Below, piece after piece: positions 26,936 through 36,517 of a DNA stretch of 64,000 nucleotides (position 1 is its first letter; the number at the start of each line of letters is the position of its first letter). The position numbers and the translations under genes were made by a program. The DNA lies in assembly GCA_035944555.1 (NCBI GenBank), contig DASZAY010000022.1, positions 62,001-126,000 of the forward strand. Reading direction: 5' to 3'. Below the pieces are notes generated by a model. The model saw nothing but the letters and a program-made list of their open reading frames with translations, made no database searches and was not told where the DNA came from. This DNA comes from CADCWK01 sp035944555. GTDB taxonomy: Bacteria; Chloroflexota; Chloroflexia; Thermomicrobiales; UBA6265.

Positions 26936-27853
26936 ATGGTCGCGGCAACTCCGCCCCACGTGGGCGCCTCCCGCTTCAAGGGTCGGTTTCGTCGCCGGCG
27001 CGAAGGCACATCGGCCGTCATGGATCGCGGTACGATCATCCGGTGGGTCGTCGTCGCGCTGCTGATGTGGCTGGTCGCGATGCTGTTCCTGGCCCCGTTC
27101 GCCTGGATGGTCGCGTCGTCGCTCAAGCGCGAGATCGACGTGTTCCGGTTCCCGATCCGCTGGATCCCGGAGCCGGTCACCTGGGCCAACTACACCGAGG
27201 TCTGGACGGGGACGTACCCGCTGACGAAGTACATCGGCAACTCGCTGCTCGTCGCGGTTGCCCGCGTCGTCGGCGAGCTGTTCACGGCATCGCTGGCGGC
27301 CTACGCCTTCGCCCGGATGCAGTTCCGCGGCCGGAACGCGATCTTCGTCCTCTACCTCGCGACGCTGATCATCCCGCACCAGTTGCTGCTCGTTCCCCGC
27401 TTCATCCTCTACCGGGAGATCGGGATCTACGACACGCTCTGGGCGCTGATCCTCCCCGGCATCTTCACCGTCTTCGGGACGTTCCTGCTGCGCCAGTTCT
27501 TCATGACGATCCCGCAGGAGCTGTCCGACGCGGCGCGGGTCGACGGTGCCAACGACTGGCAGATCTACTGGCGGATCATCCTGCCGCTGGCCAAGCCGGC
27601 GCTGGCCAGCCTGGCGATCCTCGCCTTCGTCTGGTCGTGGAACGACTACGAGACGCCGCTGGTCATGCTGGTCAGCGAGGCCAACTTCACCGTTCCGCTC
27701 GGCCTGACCCGCTATATCGACGAGGGCGGCGGGTTCAGCGCCGCGCTGATCATGGCCGGCTCGGTGTCGTCAGTCCTGCCGGTCGTCGTGATCTTCCTGA
27801 TCCTGCAGCGGCAGTTCATCGCCGCCCTGGCCCGGTCGGGTCTGAAGGGGTAG
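26936..27853 (+). CDS. Sugar ABC transporter permease (MalG-type)
   Basis: A 305-residue permease with six transmembrane helices and the EAA motif SDAARVDGANDWQIYWRIIL. AGGAGG overlaps the end of the preceding permease gene, so the two are translationally linked. Like the partner it needs a shared MsmK/UgpC-type ATPase from elsewhere. A second candidate start lies 28 codons in (MDRGTI). Confidence 0.92.
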   Translation: MVAATPPHVGASRFKGRFRRRREGTSAVMDRGTIIRWVVVALLMWLVAMLFLAPFAWMVASSLKREIDVFRFPIRWIPEPVTWANYTEVWTGTYPLTKYIGNSLLVAVARVVGELFTASLAAYAFARMQFRGRNAIFVLYLATLIIPHQLLLVPRFILYREIGIYDTLWALILPGIFTVFGTFLLRQFFMTIPQELSDAARVDGANDWQIYWRIILPLAKPALASLAILAFVWSWNDYETPLVMLVSEANFTVPLGLTRYIDEGGGFSAALIMAGSVSSVLPVVVIFLILQRQFIAALARSGLKG

Positions 27854-27870
27854 GTCCAGTTGGCGACCGT

Positions 27871-27997
27871 CCCCGGGGCTTCAGCCCCGGGGCTCAGCGA
27901 GGTGTGACTGCACCCGCTGCCTCGGCCACCATCCCGCCCCCGGGATGATCGGTATCCGGGCGACATCGTCGCTGAGCCTGGGGGCTTCAGCCCCGGG
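27871..27997. repeat. REPIN-like inverted-repeat element (GGGGCTTCAGCCCC type)
   Basis: Two ~29-bp inverted copies (27871-27900 and 27969-27997) match at about 25 of 29 positions and end inward in GGCTCAGCGA. Each contains the self-complementary GGGGCTTCAGCCCC hairpin. The total of about 127 bp nearly equals the other element upstream, and the inward segment is related (GGCTSAKCGA), so both probably belong to one family with different hairpin stems. Confidence 0.75.
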
Positions 27998-28100
27998 AAA
28001 ACGTCCGATAACCACGCAGCTCGAAGCCACCCGGCGCGCCGCCCATGCGCACGCCGGTCCGGGGCACCCTGTGCCCGTACTCAACCGGAGGCCCATCACC

Positions 28101-29594
28101 ATGACCAGTAACGGCACCGCCAGCGGCACCACCGGTCTCACCGCCCCGCCGCCGACCCGGCGCTCCCAGACGACCGGAACGTTCGTCCGGACCCGCCCCC
28201 AGCCTGCGACCTCCCCCCGCCCACAGCCGACCGTGATCAGCGGCGTGATGCCGCACCTGACCGTCCGCGGCGAGAACGACCACGCCCGCCGGACCGAGAC
28301 GGGCATCGGCGGGCTGATGCCGTGGGCCGGCAAGCTCTGGATGATCTCCTACGTCGCCCACATGTCCGGCTCCGGCGGCGGGACAGGCCTGTGGACGATC
28401 GACGCCGACTTCACCCGCACCCTCCACCCGGAGAGCATCGTCGGCACCTACGCCAACCGGATGGTCCATCGCCAGTCGATGCAGCTGATGATGGGGCCGC
28501 ATGCGATCGACGTGCATGGCAACGTCCGGACCATCCCTGAGTTCGCCGAGCACCGGCTGACGGCGACGATGGAGCACCTGTTCGAGCCCGACACCAAGGT
28601 CTACCAGCTGACCATGGAAGGGCTGCTGTTCGAGATGGACGTCCACACACTCGAGGTCACGCAGGTCGCCGACCTGATGGAGGAGCTGGACATCGCCTCG
28701 GACGCCTACGGTCACTTCAAGGGCGGCCACACCGCTCAGGGCCGGGTGGTGGTCGCGAACAACACCTATGAGGACCGGGACTTCCTCGGCGAGGCGGCCG
28801 ACGGGCGGCTGGCGGAGTGGGACGGCACGACCTGGACGGTGCTGGAGCGGGCGCCGTTCGTGGAGGTCACCGGCCGCCGGAACATGGGCGAGGCGATCTT
28901 CGCGACGGGCTGGGACCGGGCGTCCGCGATCCTCAAGGTGTTCGCCGAGGGCGAGTGGCACACCTACCGGCTGCCCAAGGCCAGCCATACCTTCGACCAC
29001 ATGTTCTGCACGGAGTGGCCGCGGATCCGGGAGGTGGAGTCCGAGCGATTCCTGATGGACTGCCACTTCATGTTCTACGAGCTGACGCCGCTGGTCTACG
29101 GCGGACGGACGTGGGGTGTTCGGCCGATCTCGACCCACATGCGGATCATCCCGGATTTCTGCTCGTGGAACGGGATGCTGGTGCTGTCCGGCAACCAGGT
29201 GACACCGATCAACGACACCAACCTCTGGGCAGGCGAGCCGCAGAACAACCTCTGGTTCGGCAAGACCGACGACCTCTGGCAGTTCGGCAAGCCGGCCGGC
29301 TGGGGCGGCCCATGGTGGAAGTCCAGCGCGACGGCGAACGAGCCGTCCGACCCGTACCTGATGACCGGATTCGAGCACAAGGTGCTGCACCTGACGCATG
29401 AGGCGGACACGGCGGTGACCTTCACCATCCAGGTCGACTTCCTCGGCGACGGCTCGTGGGCGACCTACGGCACCTACGAGGTCGGACCGAACGGGTACAC
29501 CCACCACGAGTTCCCGTCCGGCTTCTCCGCCCACTGGGTCCGCCTCCTCGCGGACACGGACTGCACGGCGACCGCGTACCTGACCTACACGTAG
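28101..29594 (+). CDS. Unrecognised 497-residue protein of the LacI-controlled locus
   Basis: No family recognised. After a Pro/Thr/Arg-rich N-terminus the protein is rich in Trp, Gly and repeated beta-strand-like blocks (GLWTIDADF, GLLFEMDVHT, GRLAEWDGTTWTVLE, NLWFGKTDDLWQFG), suggesting a beta-propeller followed by a C-terminal beta sandwich. There is no signal peptide and no obvious catalytic motif. ATG 28101 follows CCGGAGG. It is last in the operon after the permeases, so a substrate-processing role is possible. A terminator follows. Confidence 0.7.
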   Translation: MTSNGTASGTTGLTAPPPTRRSQTTGTFVRTRPQPATSPRPQPTVISGVMPHLTVRGENDHARRTETGIGGLMPWAGKLWMISYVAHMSGSGGGTGLWTIDADFTRTLHPESIVGTYANRMVHRQSMQLMMGPHAIDVHGNVRTIPEFAEHRLTATMEHLFEPDTKVYQLTMEGLLFEMDVHTLEVTQVADLMEELDIASDAYGHFKGGHTAQGRVVVANNTYEDRDFLGEAADGRLAEWDGTTWTVLERAPFVEVTGRRNMGEAIFATGWDRASAILKVFAEGEWHTYRLPKASHTFDHMFCTEWPRIREVESERFLMDCHFMFYELTPLVYGGRTWGVRPISTHMRIIPDFCSWNGMLVLSGNQVTPINDTNLWAGEPQNNLWFGKTDDLWQFGKPAGWGGPWWKSSATANEPSDPYLMTGFEHKVLHLTHEADTAVTFTIQVDFLGDGSWATYGTYEVGPNGYTHHEFPSGFSAHWVRLLADTDCTATAYLTYT

Positions 29595-29917
29595 CGGTCA
29601 GTCCCCCAATCCCCTCATGAACGACGCGAAGCGGCTTCACCTGGTTTCCGGGTGGAGCCGCTTCGCCTCGTCGCTCCGTGTCCGGACCGGGCTGCCCTGA
29701 TCCCGACGGTCACCAAATCCGCTGGCCTGTGGCTGGCCACACCGGTCACGCACCCGCAATGTTCACAGTCTGTTGGCAACCGGCATCGGTCGTGCATCAC
29801 GGTCAAGGTCAGCGGCGGAACACACGCTGATCCGGGGCCATTCCCTGCGTCCTGAGCCGGATCCGGACGTTGGTTCTCGATGGATGATCCCGCGCCTCCC
29901 GACCCGAGGGCGATGCT
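29595..29917. other. Gap holding a terminator only
   Basis: 323 bases between the importer operon and the antiporter gene. Apart from the terminator at 29626-29666 nothing gene-like is seen; the antiporter promoter must lie here but is not recognisable. Confidence 0.4.
29626..29666 (+). terminator. Terminator of the importer operon
   Basis: A 16-bp stem (GCGAAGCGGCTTCACC with its complement, one G-U pair) and a 9-base loop, 32 bp after the last gene's stop. Confidence 0.75.
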
Positions 29918-31222
29918 GTGACCTTCCCGCTCTGGTACCTGATCATCGGCGCCCTGTTCATCACCATGGCACTCAGCGGGTCGTTCCTGAGGCGCCTCCC
30001 GATCACCACGTCGATGCTGTACCTCGCCATCGGGCTGGTGCTGGGCACGGCTGCGGCAGGGTTCATCGCCCTTCACCCATTCGAGGACGCGGCCTTCGTC
30101 GAACGGATCACCGAGATCGCGGTGATCGTCTCGCTGTTCACCTGCGGTCTGAAGCTCCGCATCGAATGGCGGGACCAGCGCTGGAAGATTCCGCTCCGGC
30201 TGGCCCTTGGATCGATGGTGATCACGATCGCCCTGGTGTCCATCGTGGGGATGGTCGGGCTCGGTCTGTCTCTGGGAGCGGCCATCCTGCTCGGGGCGAT
30301 CCTGGCGCCGACCGATCCGGTGCTGGCGTCCGATGTCGCGGTCGAGAGTCCGACCGATCAGGACGATCTCCGCCTCGGCCTCACCGGCGAGGCTGGTCTC
30401 AACGACGGGACGGCCTTCCCCTTCGTCATGCTCGGGCTCGGGCTGATCGGTGCTCACGACCTGGGCACATTCGGCTGGCGCTGGTTCTCGGTGGATCTGG
30501 CCTGGGCGGTGACCGGGGGCATCGCGATCGGCATCCTCGCCGGGACGGCGATCGGCTACCTCGTCGTCTCGATGCGCCGGATCCATCGCGCAGCCGTCGG
30601 GCTGGATGAGTTCCTGACCCTGGGGCTGATCGCGCTGGCCTACGGAGGGGCGCTCCTCGCCCATACCTATGGCTTTCTCGCCGTGTTCGCCGCCGGATTG
30701 GCGCTGCGCCGGGTCGAGCGGCTGACGACCCCGGTCAGCTTCGAGGAAGCAACCACCAGGGTCGAGCAGGGGGATGATGAGATGGCCGTCCATGACGACA
30801 CGGCCGCGGTCCACCTGACCTCGGTAATCCTCGGGTTCAACGAACGACTGGAACGGATCGGCGGCCTGGCGGTCGTCCTGCTGATCGGTGGATTGATCAC
30901 GGAGATCGCGATCCCCATCGCGCTGATCTGGTTCGCGCCGCTGCTGTTCCTGGTGATCCGGCCCATCTCGGTCTGGATCGGGTTGCGAGGCTCAGGTGTG
31001 CCCCCGATCCAGCAGGGATACATGTCCTGGTTCGGCATCCGCGGGATTGGGTCGATCTACTACCTGATGTATGCGATCGAACACGGCGTCCCTGAGGACG
31101 ACGCGACGACGCTGATCGCCGTCACACTTGGGGTCGTCACCCTGTCGATCTTCCTCCATGGCATCTCGGTCACACCGCTGATGTCGATCTACGAGCGGAT
31201 CGGATCATCCTGGCGACGCTGA
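29918..31222 (+). CDS. Cation/proton antiporter, CPA1-type
   Basis: A 434-residue membrane protein with about twelve transmembrane helices. The ILAPTDPVLASDV motif and the EAGLNDGTAFPF motif are the paired signatures of NhaP/NHE-type Na+(K+)/H+ antiporters (the catalytic ND pair). The start is GTG at 29918 with GAGGG upstream. There is no long cytoplasmic tail. It probably exchanges Na+ or K+ for protons. Confidence 0.9.
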   Translation: MTFPLWYLIIGALFITMALSGSFLRRLPITTSMLYLAIGLVLGTAAAGFIALHPFEDAAFVERITEIAVIVSLFTCGLKLRIEWRDQRWKIPLRLALGSMVITIALVSIVGMVGLGLSLGAAILLGAILAPTDPVLASDVAVESPTDQDDLRLGLTGEAGLNDGTAFPFVMLGLGLIGAHDLGTFGWRWFSVDLAWAVTGGIAIGILAGTAIGYLVVSMRRIHRAAVGLDEFLTLGLIALAYGGALLAHTYGFLAVFAAGLALRRVERLTTPVSFEEATTRVEQGDDEMAVHDDTAAVHLTSVILGFNERLERIGGLAVVLLIGGLITEIAIPIALIWFAPLLFLVIRPISVWIGLRGSGVPPIQQGYMSWFGIRGIGSIYYLMYAIEHGVPEDDATTLIAVTLGVVTLSIFLHGISVTPLMSIYERIGSSWRR

Positions 31223-31261
31223 GCGTCCCGTCCAGTCCCCGGCCACGCTGCCGCTGCTTCC

Positions 31262-32272
31262 CTACTCCAGTCGCCGCAGCCAGCACCACGTCGTCCAGCC
31301 AATCAGCGCCGCGCCAATTGCGACGAGCAGCCCGGTCTCGATCCATTGCAGCGGCCAGAAGCGCGACTCGGGATGATAGGTGTAGTGCGTCAACAGGCCG
31401 TTGGTGTCGAGGCACTTTCGGTACGCCTCATGGGCTGACCGGGACGCCGCTTCAAACTCCTCGCGCGAAGTACCTGGACCGCCCACGTTCGGCTCGAATC
31501 GGCAGATCGCATGGACTTCCTGCCCCGAAAGGCGGGTCCCATCGAACCGGGTCGTCCATTGCCCGATGAGTCAGGCGCCCGGTTGATCAAGGAATCCGGT
31601 TGCGGCGGTGGTCTCCTCACGGGGCGGGATCAGACGGGGACGTATGATCTCGGTCCAGCCAGTCCGGATCACGCTGAATCCAACTGCCGCGAGGACTAGC
31701 GCGATCAGCGGCCGCCGGAGCACGGTCGCAAGCACAAGGACCAATCCGACCGCAAAGACAAACCAGCCCACATTCACGATCCCTGGCAGGTCAATCCCCT
31801 CAGGTCCCCACCGATACTGGAAAGAGTCCTGGGGCCACCATCGCATCAGCAGAATCATTCCGCCCGTGACGGCGAGACCGACGACCAGGATCAGCGCGAG
31901 ATGCGTCACGATCCACCGGCCCCGAGTCAGACTCTGGGTCCATGCCACCCGGTAGGTACGCAACTGGAGTTGCATGACGACCGGGATGGCCAGGAGGATG
32001 GCGACAGCGATCGGCAGGCCGAGGAGACCCATTTTCCAGGCATCGACCACTTGGTAGAGGTGGTCCGGGACCCACTGACATCCTGAGTCACCGTTCGGGA
32101 AGGTCACCCAGTCCCCAGGACAGGTCGCTTCCGTGAAGCCCCGGGGCGCGTACTGCTCCTGCACGAGCCGAGCCTGGTCGGCTGTCAGGACAAACGGGAT
32201 CGTGATCCCAATGGCGAGGGCGATGAGCAGAATCAACTCGGCCCGCTGGAGCCGCAAGGTCAGCCACCACAT
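31262..32272 (-). pseudogene. ABC transporter permease gene interrupted by one in-frame TGA
   Basis: The start ATG 32272 overlaps the upstream ATPase stop by one base (TGATG), behind GGGAGG. Codons run as an intact multi-helix permease to a TGA at 31571-31573, giving 233 residues. The same frame then continues without further stops through LIGQWTTRFDGTRLSGQEV and a last transmembrane helix to 31262. The complete product would be about 336 residues. No frameshift is needed to join the halves. Possibilities are a recent nonsense mutation, a sequencing error or readthrough; the stop is followed by C, a leaky context. Confidence 0.75.
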
Positions 32273-33246
32273 CACGCGACCTCCCGGCAATCACTCGCCA
32301 CCGGATCCCGGCCCAGTGACAGGTACTCGATGACGACGTCCTCGAATGGGACGGGCTGCTCCGCCCACTGGTCACCGGCCAGCGGCGCGCCGAGCGGAGA
32401 CGGCCCGCGGAGCAGCACCGTCGTCTGCCGGTCGGTGTGCGTGGCACGGACGATCTCAGCCCGCTCCCCAAGTGCCGCGATCTCGCGCTCCGTCGCGCGT
32501 GGTCCGACGAGCCGTCGGTGGCCGTCGCGGAACCCGTCCAGTGGGCCGGCGGCGATCACCCGGCCGCCGTTGACGATCACCAGGTGGTCGCAGACGCGCT
32601 CGATGTCGCCAACGTTGTGCGACGACAGCACCACTGTCGCGACCCGGCCCGTCTCGGCCGCGTCGGCGACCGTGTCCATCAGCACGCCCATCGCCTCCCG
32701 CCGCGCGACCGGGTCCAGCGCGGCCAGCGGCTCGTCCAGCAGCAAGAGGTCTGGCCGCTTGCCCAGCGCCAGCACGAGCGCCAGCTGGGCCTGCTGCCCG
32801 CCCGACAACTTGCGCACCTTCTGCTCTGGATCCAGCCCGATCTGCCGGATCCGCCCCTCGGCCAGCGCCCCGTCCCAGCCGGGGTTGAGCTTACGGCCCA
32901 GGGTCAGCGTCTCCGCGACGGATAGTTGCCCATAGAGCGGGTGATCCTGCGCGACGAAGCCGAGCCGGGGCAGCAGCGCCGCCGCCTCGCGATCCGGGTC
33001 CAGGCCCAGCACGCGGATGCTCCCTGCGGTCGGCCGGGCCAGCCCGGCGGCAAGGTTGAGCAGGGTCGACTTGCCCGCGCCATTCGGCCCGACCAGCGCC
33101 GTGACACTGCCAGCCGGGATCGCCAGGTCGCACCCGGACAGGGCCCACCGCCGGCCGTAGCGCTTGCCCAGCTCGGCGGCGTGCAGCGCGACCTCGTCGC
33201 CCGCGCTACCGTTCCCGGTCACGTCATCCCGCTTCATATCGGTCAT
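32272..33246 (-). CDS. ABC transporter ATP-binding protein
   Basis: A 324-residue ATPase with Walker A GPNGAGKST, signature LSGGQ, Walker B LLLLDEP and the SSHNV switch His, plus a ~90-residue C-terminal extension typical of exporter-type ABC-2 ATPases. It overlaps gntR by 4 bp (ATGA) and the permease by 1 bp, forming a tight gntR-ATPase-permease operon of the YtrA type, often linked to cell-envelope antibiotic response. Confidence 0.92.
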   Translation of the reverse strand: MTDMKRDDVTGNGSAGDEVALHAAELGKRYGRRWALSGCDLAIPAGSVTALVGPNGAGKSTLLNLAAGLARPTAGSIRVLGLDPDREAAALLPRLGFVAQDHPLYGQLSVAETLTLGRKLNPGWDGALAEGRIRQIGLDPEQKVRKLSGGQQAQLALVLALGKRPDLLLLDEPLAALDPVARREAMGVLMDTVADAAETGRVATVVLSSHNVGDIERVCDHLVIVNGGRVIAAGPLDGFRDGHRRLVGPRATEREIAALGERAEIVRATHTDRQTTVLLRGPSPLGAPLAGDQWAEQPVPFEDVVIEYLSLGRDPVASDCREVA

Positions 33247-33659
33247 GAGGTGGCTCCCGTCTTCCGGCCGTCGCGTCGGGAGGTGTCCATCGTGGTCTCG
33301 ATCAGGGCGGCGACGGCCTCGTCGTCCAGCCCCAGCTCCCGCGCGCGGGCCAGCCAGGCGGCCAGTCCCTCGCGCAGCTCGGCGATCTCCTCCGGTGCCG
33401 GGCCGGGCAGCGACTCGCGCACGAACGTTCCCTGCCCGACCCGCCCCTCACATAGTCCCGTCGCCTCCAGCTCCCGGTAGGCCCGCATCACCGTGTTGGG
33501 ATTGATCGCCAGCACCGCCGTCAGCTCCCGCACCGTCGGCATCCGGTCGCCGGGACGCAGCACGCCCAGCCGCAGGGCGTGGCGCACTTGCCGCACGATC
33601 TGTTGATAGACCGGCGTCCCGGAGCGTGGGTCGACGTGCAGGTCCAGCGGCATCGGCAT
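33243..33659 (-). CDS. GntR-family regulator, YtrA subfamily
   Basis: A 138-residue repressor with the GntR winged helix (GTPVYQQIVRQVRHALRLG, then MPTVRELTAVLAINPNTVMR) and only a short C-terminal tail, the YtrA layout. ATG 33659 has AAGGA upstream. A dyad TTGTACCAGTACAA lies 8 bp upstream of the start over the -10 of its promoter, which suggests autorepression of the operon. Confidence 0.9.
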   Translation of the reverse strand: MPMPLDLHVDPRSGTPVYQQIVRQVRHALRLGVLRPGDRMPTVRELTAVLAINPNTVMRAYRELEATGLCEGRVGQGTFVRESLPGPAPEEIAELREGLAAWLARARELGLDDEAVAALIETTMDTSRRDGRKTGATS

Positions 33660-33665
33660 TGTTCC

Positions 33666-33694
33666 TTTGTACCAGTACAATGAAACAATCGCAA
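33666..33694 (-). promoter_or_regulatory. Promoter and operator of the gntR-ABC operon
   Basis: On the minus strand TTGCGA (33689-33694) and TACAAA (33666-33671) are 17 bp apart. The inverted repeat TTGTAC-CA-GTACAA at 33667-33680 covers the -10, the expected place for a GntR operator. Confidence 0.6.
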
Positions 33695-33822
33695 GGGGTA
33701 TCCGTCGATGGTTCCCGCCCCTACAATCGTGGTAGCGGGAGACATTGGAGTCCGTTACCGGCCGGCGCATGGCTGCGCCGGCCGCCTGCCCGGTCGTCGA
33801 CCGGGACGGGAGGACACGGGAT

Positions 33823-36402
33823 ATGGGGAAGACCCCGGCAGGCGACGCAAGCGACTGGGCCGGGACCCCCACGCCCACCGACCGATCGCCGCTGATCGGC
33901 CGGGAGGCCGACCTCGCGTTGGTCAGCGACCTCCTCCGCGCCCCGCACACGCGCCTGGTGACGATCACCGGGACGGGCGGAATGGGCAAGACGCGTCTGG
34001 CGGAGGAGTTGGCCGCCACTCTTGTCCCGGCGTTCGCGGGTGGCGTCTTCGTCATCCCGCTGGCTCCGCTGACCGACCCGGCCCTCGTCCTCCCCGCGAT
34101 CGCCGCCGCGCTGGGCCCTGTCACGCCGGACACCGATGCCGCCACGCTCATCGCCACGGCGCTGACCGGACGCGTCGCGCTGATCGTGCTGGACAACGTC
34201 GAACACGTCCGGGAGGCCGCGCCGAACCTCACCCCGCTCATCGCGCGCTTGCCGGGTGTCCGCTGGCTGGCAACCAGCCGGTCCCCGCTGCGGATCCCGG
34301 CCGAGACCATCGTCCCGTTGGCGCCGCTGCCCGTCCCCGCCCCTGGCGACACCCTGACGCCCGATCAGCCCGCCCTGCGCCTGTTCGCCGATCGCGCCCG
34401 CGAGGCGTCGCCAGCCTTCTCGCTAACCCAGGCCAACGCGCCCGCCGTCGCCGGGATCTGCCGATCGCTCGAGGGGCTCCCGCTCGCGCTAGAGCTGGCC
34501 GCAGCCCGGGTCCGCGCGCTCGGGCTGGACACCATCACCGAGGCCCTCGGTCGGGAGGGCGGGGCGCTGGACCTGCTCCGGCGCCGCGACGACGCCGGCC
34601 CGGTGCGCCACCGCACCATCCGCGCGACCCTGGACTGGAGCCTGTCCCTGCTCGCCCCGGACACCCGCGCCGTGTTCCGGGCGCTGGGCGTCTTCCCCGG
34701 CTCGTTCGGGCTGGACGCCGTCGAGGCCATCGCGCCGGCTCGCGTCGACGCGTCCGGCTCACTGCTCGATGACCTGGCCGAACTGGTCGACTCCAGCCTG
34801 ATCCGGGTCCGGCTGCGGGACGACGGGACGGCCCGCTACGACCTGCTCCAGGTGGTCCGCGACGCCGCGCGGGAGCAACTGGCCACCGCCGGGGAAGCCG
34901 ACACGGCGGCCCGCCGGATGATCGACTGGGCCGCGGCGCTCTCGATGGGCCAGCGGGCGGCGTTCCAATCCATGTCGACGGCTGCCTGGCTGGAGGGGAT
35001 GCGGGCCGAACAGGAGAACCTCCGCGCGGCCATCGAGGCGGCGCTGCGACTGGGCGACCCGGCGTCCGCGATCCGGATCATCGCCTACGCCGTCTGGGCC
35101 GACTGGGGAATGCGGGGGTTGTACCGGGATGAGGGGGCGCTGATCGAGCCGGTCATGGCGGCGGCCGAGCGGGCCGGAGAAATGGGGAACCCGGTGCCGC
35201 CAGACCTGCTGGCGACGGGCTACTCGGCGCTCGCGACCCGGGCGACGGGGCTGGGTGACATCGCCACCGCCCGGACGGCGTATGAGCGGGCGCTGGCGTT
35301 CCGCCGGGCCAGCGACGAACCTGCCCCGCTGGCCAATACCCTCAATAACTACGGGTTGATGCTCAAGGATTCCGGTCACCCCGACATCGCCCGGCCGATC
35401 CTCGAGGAATCACTCGCGATCCGGCGGGGCCTGAATATCCCGCGGATCCTGGCCGTCGGGCTGATGAACCTCGGTGACCTCGCCTTGGACGAGCGGGACT
35501 TCATCGCGGCACGACCGCTGTTCGAGGAAGCGCTGGCGATCGCGGAGGAAGCGGGCGATTACCTGGCGGTGGGCTACGCGCTGATGAACCTCGGCGAGGT
35601 CGCCCTCGGTGAAGATGCTCCCCAGCGGGCGCGCTCGCTGGCCGAGCAGGGCCTCGCGCTCGTCCGCCATGTCGGTGAGCAGCGCGGGATCAGCCAGGCG
35701 CTGGCGATTGCCGCCCGGGCCGCCCGCCGGACCGGTGACGGAGATGCCGCCATCGCGCTGCTGCGAGAGGCCGTGCTCGTCAACGCCGCCCGCGGCGACC
35801 GGCCGATGGTCGCGACCGGGCTGGAGGACATCGCCGTCCTGCTGCTCGACCGTCCGACCGACGCGCGCACCCGGGACGCCATCTTCCTGCTCGGCATCGC
35901 GGCCGGAACCCGGGACGCCGTCGGTGCCGACTCCCGGCCCGAGATCCGCACGCTCATCGCCGGGCTGCGTGGCACCGCTCCCGGACCGGAGTTTCTCGTG
36001 CCGTGGGGCGACGGCCGGGCGCTGCCGGCGGATCAGCTGGCGCAGGCGGTCCAGGATGCGGCGCGGACGGACCAGCCGACAGGCGCCGACCCCGCCGCGG
36101 ATCAGCACCATGCAGCCACGGAACAGGGCGCGACCGGTCCGGACGACGCCTACGCGGACGTCGTCGTCCGCGACCTGCTGGACCCGTTGACCGTCCGGGA
36201 GCGGGAGGTCCTCGCACTGCTCATCGACGGGTCGTCCGACCGGGAGATCGCCGCGGCGCTGTTCATCAGCCCGCGGACCGCTTCCAACCATGTCGCCCGC
36301 ATCCTTCAGAAACTGCAGGTCGCGTCACGGACGGCCGCGGCCTCCTTCGCGCTTCGCCACGGCCTGACCCGCCCGGAACCGGAAGCCCGGCGTCGCGCCT
36401 GA
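33823..36402 (+). CDS. STAND-type ATPase-TPR regulator with LuxR DNA-binding domain
   Basis: A 859-residue regulator. The N-terminal STAND/NB-ARC-like ATPase has Walker A GTGGMGKT (about residues 50-57), Walker B-like VALIVLDNVEH and a GLPLALELAAARV motif. The middle is an array of TPR-like helices (ALAFRRASDEP, LNNYGLMLKDSGH, ALMNLGEVAL). A C-terminal LuxR HTH ends it (LTVREREVLALLIDGSSDRE and SPRTASNHVARILQKL). ATG 33823 has GGGAGG nine bases upstream; earlier in-frame starts add low-complexity sequence. Chloroflexota carry many such regulators. The target and ligand are unknown. Confidence 0.9.
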   Translation: MGKTPAGDASDWAGTPTPTDRSPLIGREADLALVSDLLRAPHTRLVTITGTGGMGKTRLAEELAATLVPAFAGGVFVIPLAPLTDPALVLPAIAAALGPVTPDTDAATLIATALTGRVALIVLDNVEHVREAAPNLTPLIARLPGVRWLATSRSPLRIPAETIVPLAPLPVPAPGDTLTPDQPALRLFADRAREASPAFSLTQANAPAVAGICRSLEGLPLALELAAARVRALGLDTITEALGREGGALDLLRRRDDAGPVRHRTIRATLDWSLSLLAPDTRAVFRALGVFPGSFGLDAVEAIAPARVDASGSLLDDLAELVDSSLIRVRLRDDGTARYDLLQVVRDAAREQLATAGEADTAARRMIDWAAALSMGQRAAFQSMSTAAWLEGMRAEQENLRAAIEAALRLGDPASAIRIIAYAVWADWGMRGLYRDEGALIEPVMAAAERAGEMGNPVPPDLLATGYSALATRATGLGDIATARTAYERALAFRRASDEPAPLANTLNNYGLMLKDSGHPDIARPILEESLAIRRGLNIPRILAVGLMNLGDLALDERDFIAARPLFEEALAIAEEAGDYLAVGYALMNLGEVALGEDAPQRARSLAEQGLALVRHVGEQRGISQALAIAARAARRTGDGDAAIALLREAVLVNAARGDRPMVATGLEDIAVLLLDRPTDARTRDAIFLLGIAAGTRDAVGADSRPEIRTLIAGLRGTAPGPEFLVPWGDGRALPADQLAQAVQDAARTDQPTGADPAADQHHAATEQGATGPDDAYADVVVRDLLDPLTVREREVLALLIDGSSDREIAAALFISPRTASNHVARILQKLQVASRTAAASFALRHGLTRPEPEARRRA

Positions 36403-36517
36403 ATCCGGGACAGGACCGTTCCGTCAATGTAGGCAACCCCCTGGCCGGGATCGTGAGCAGGATTACTCATCCACCATCCGATCCAGACAGACCAGGTTGC
36501 GACAGGAGCACCAGGCG

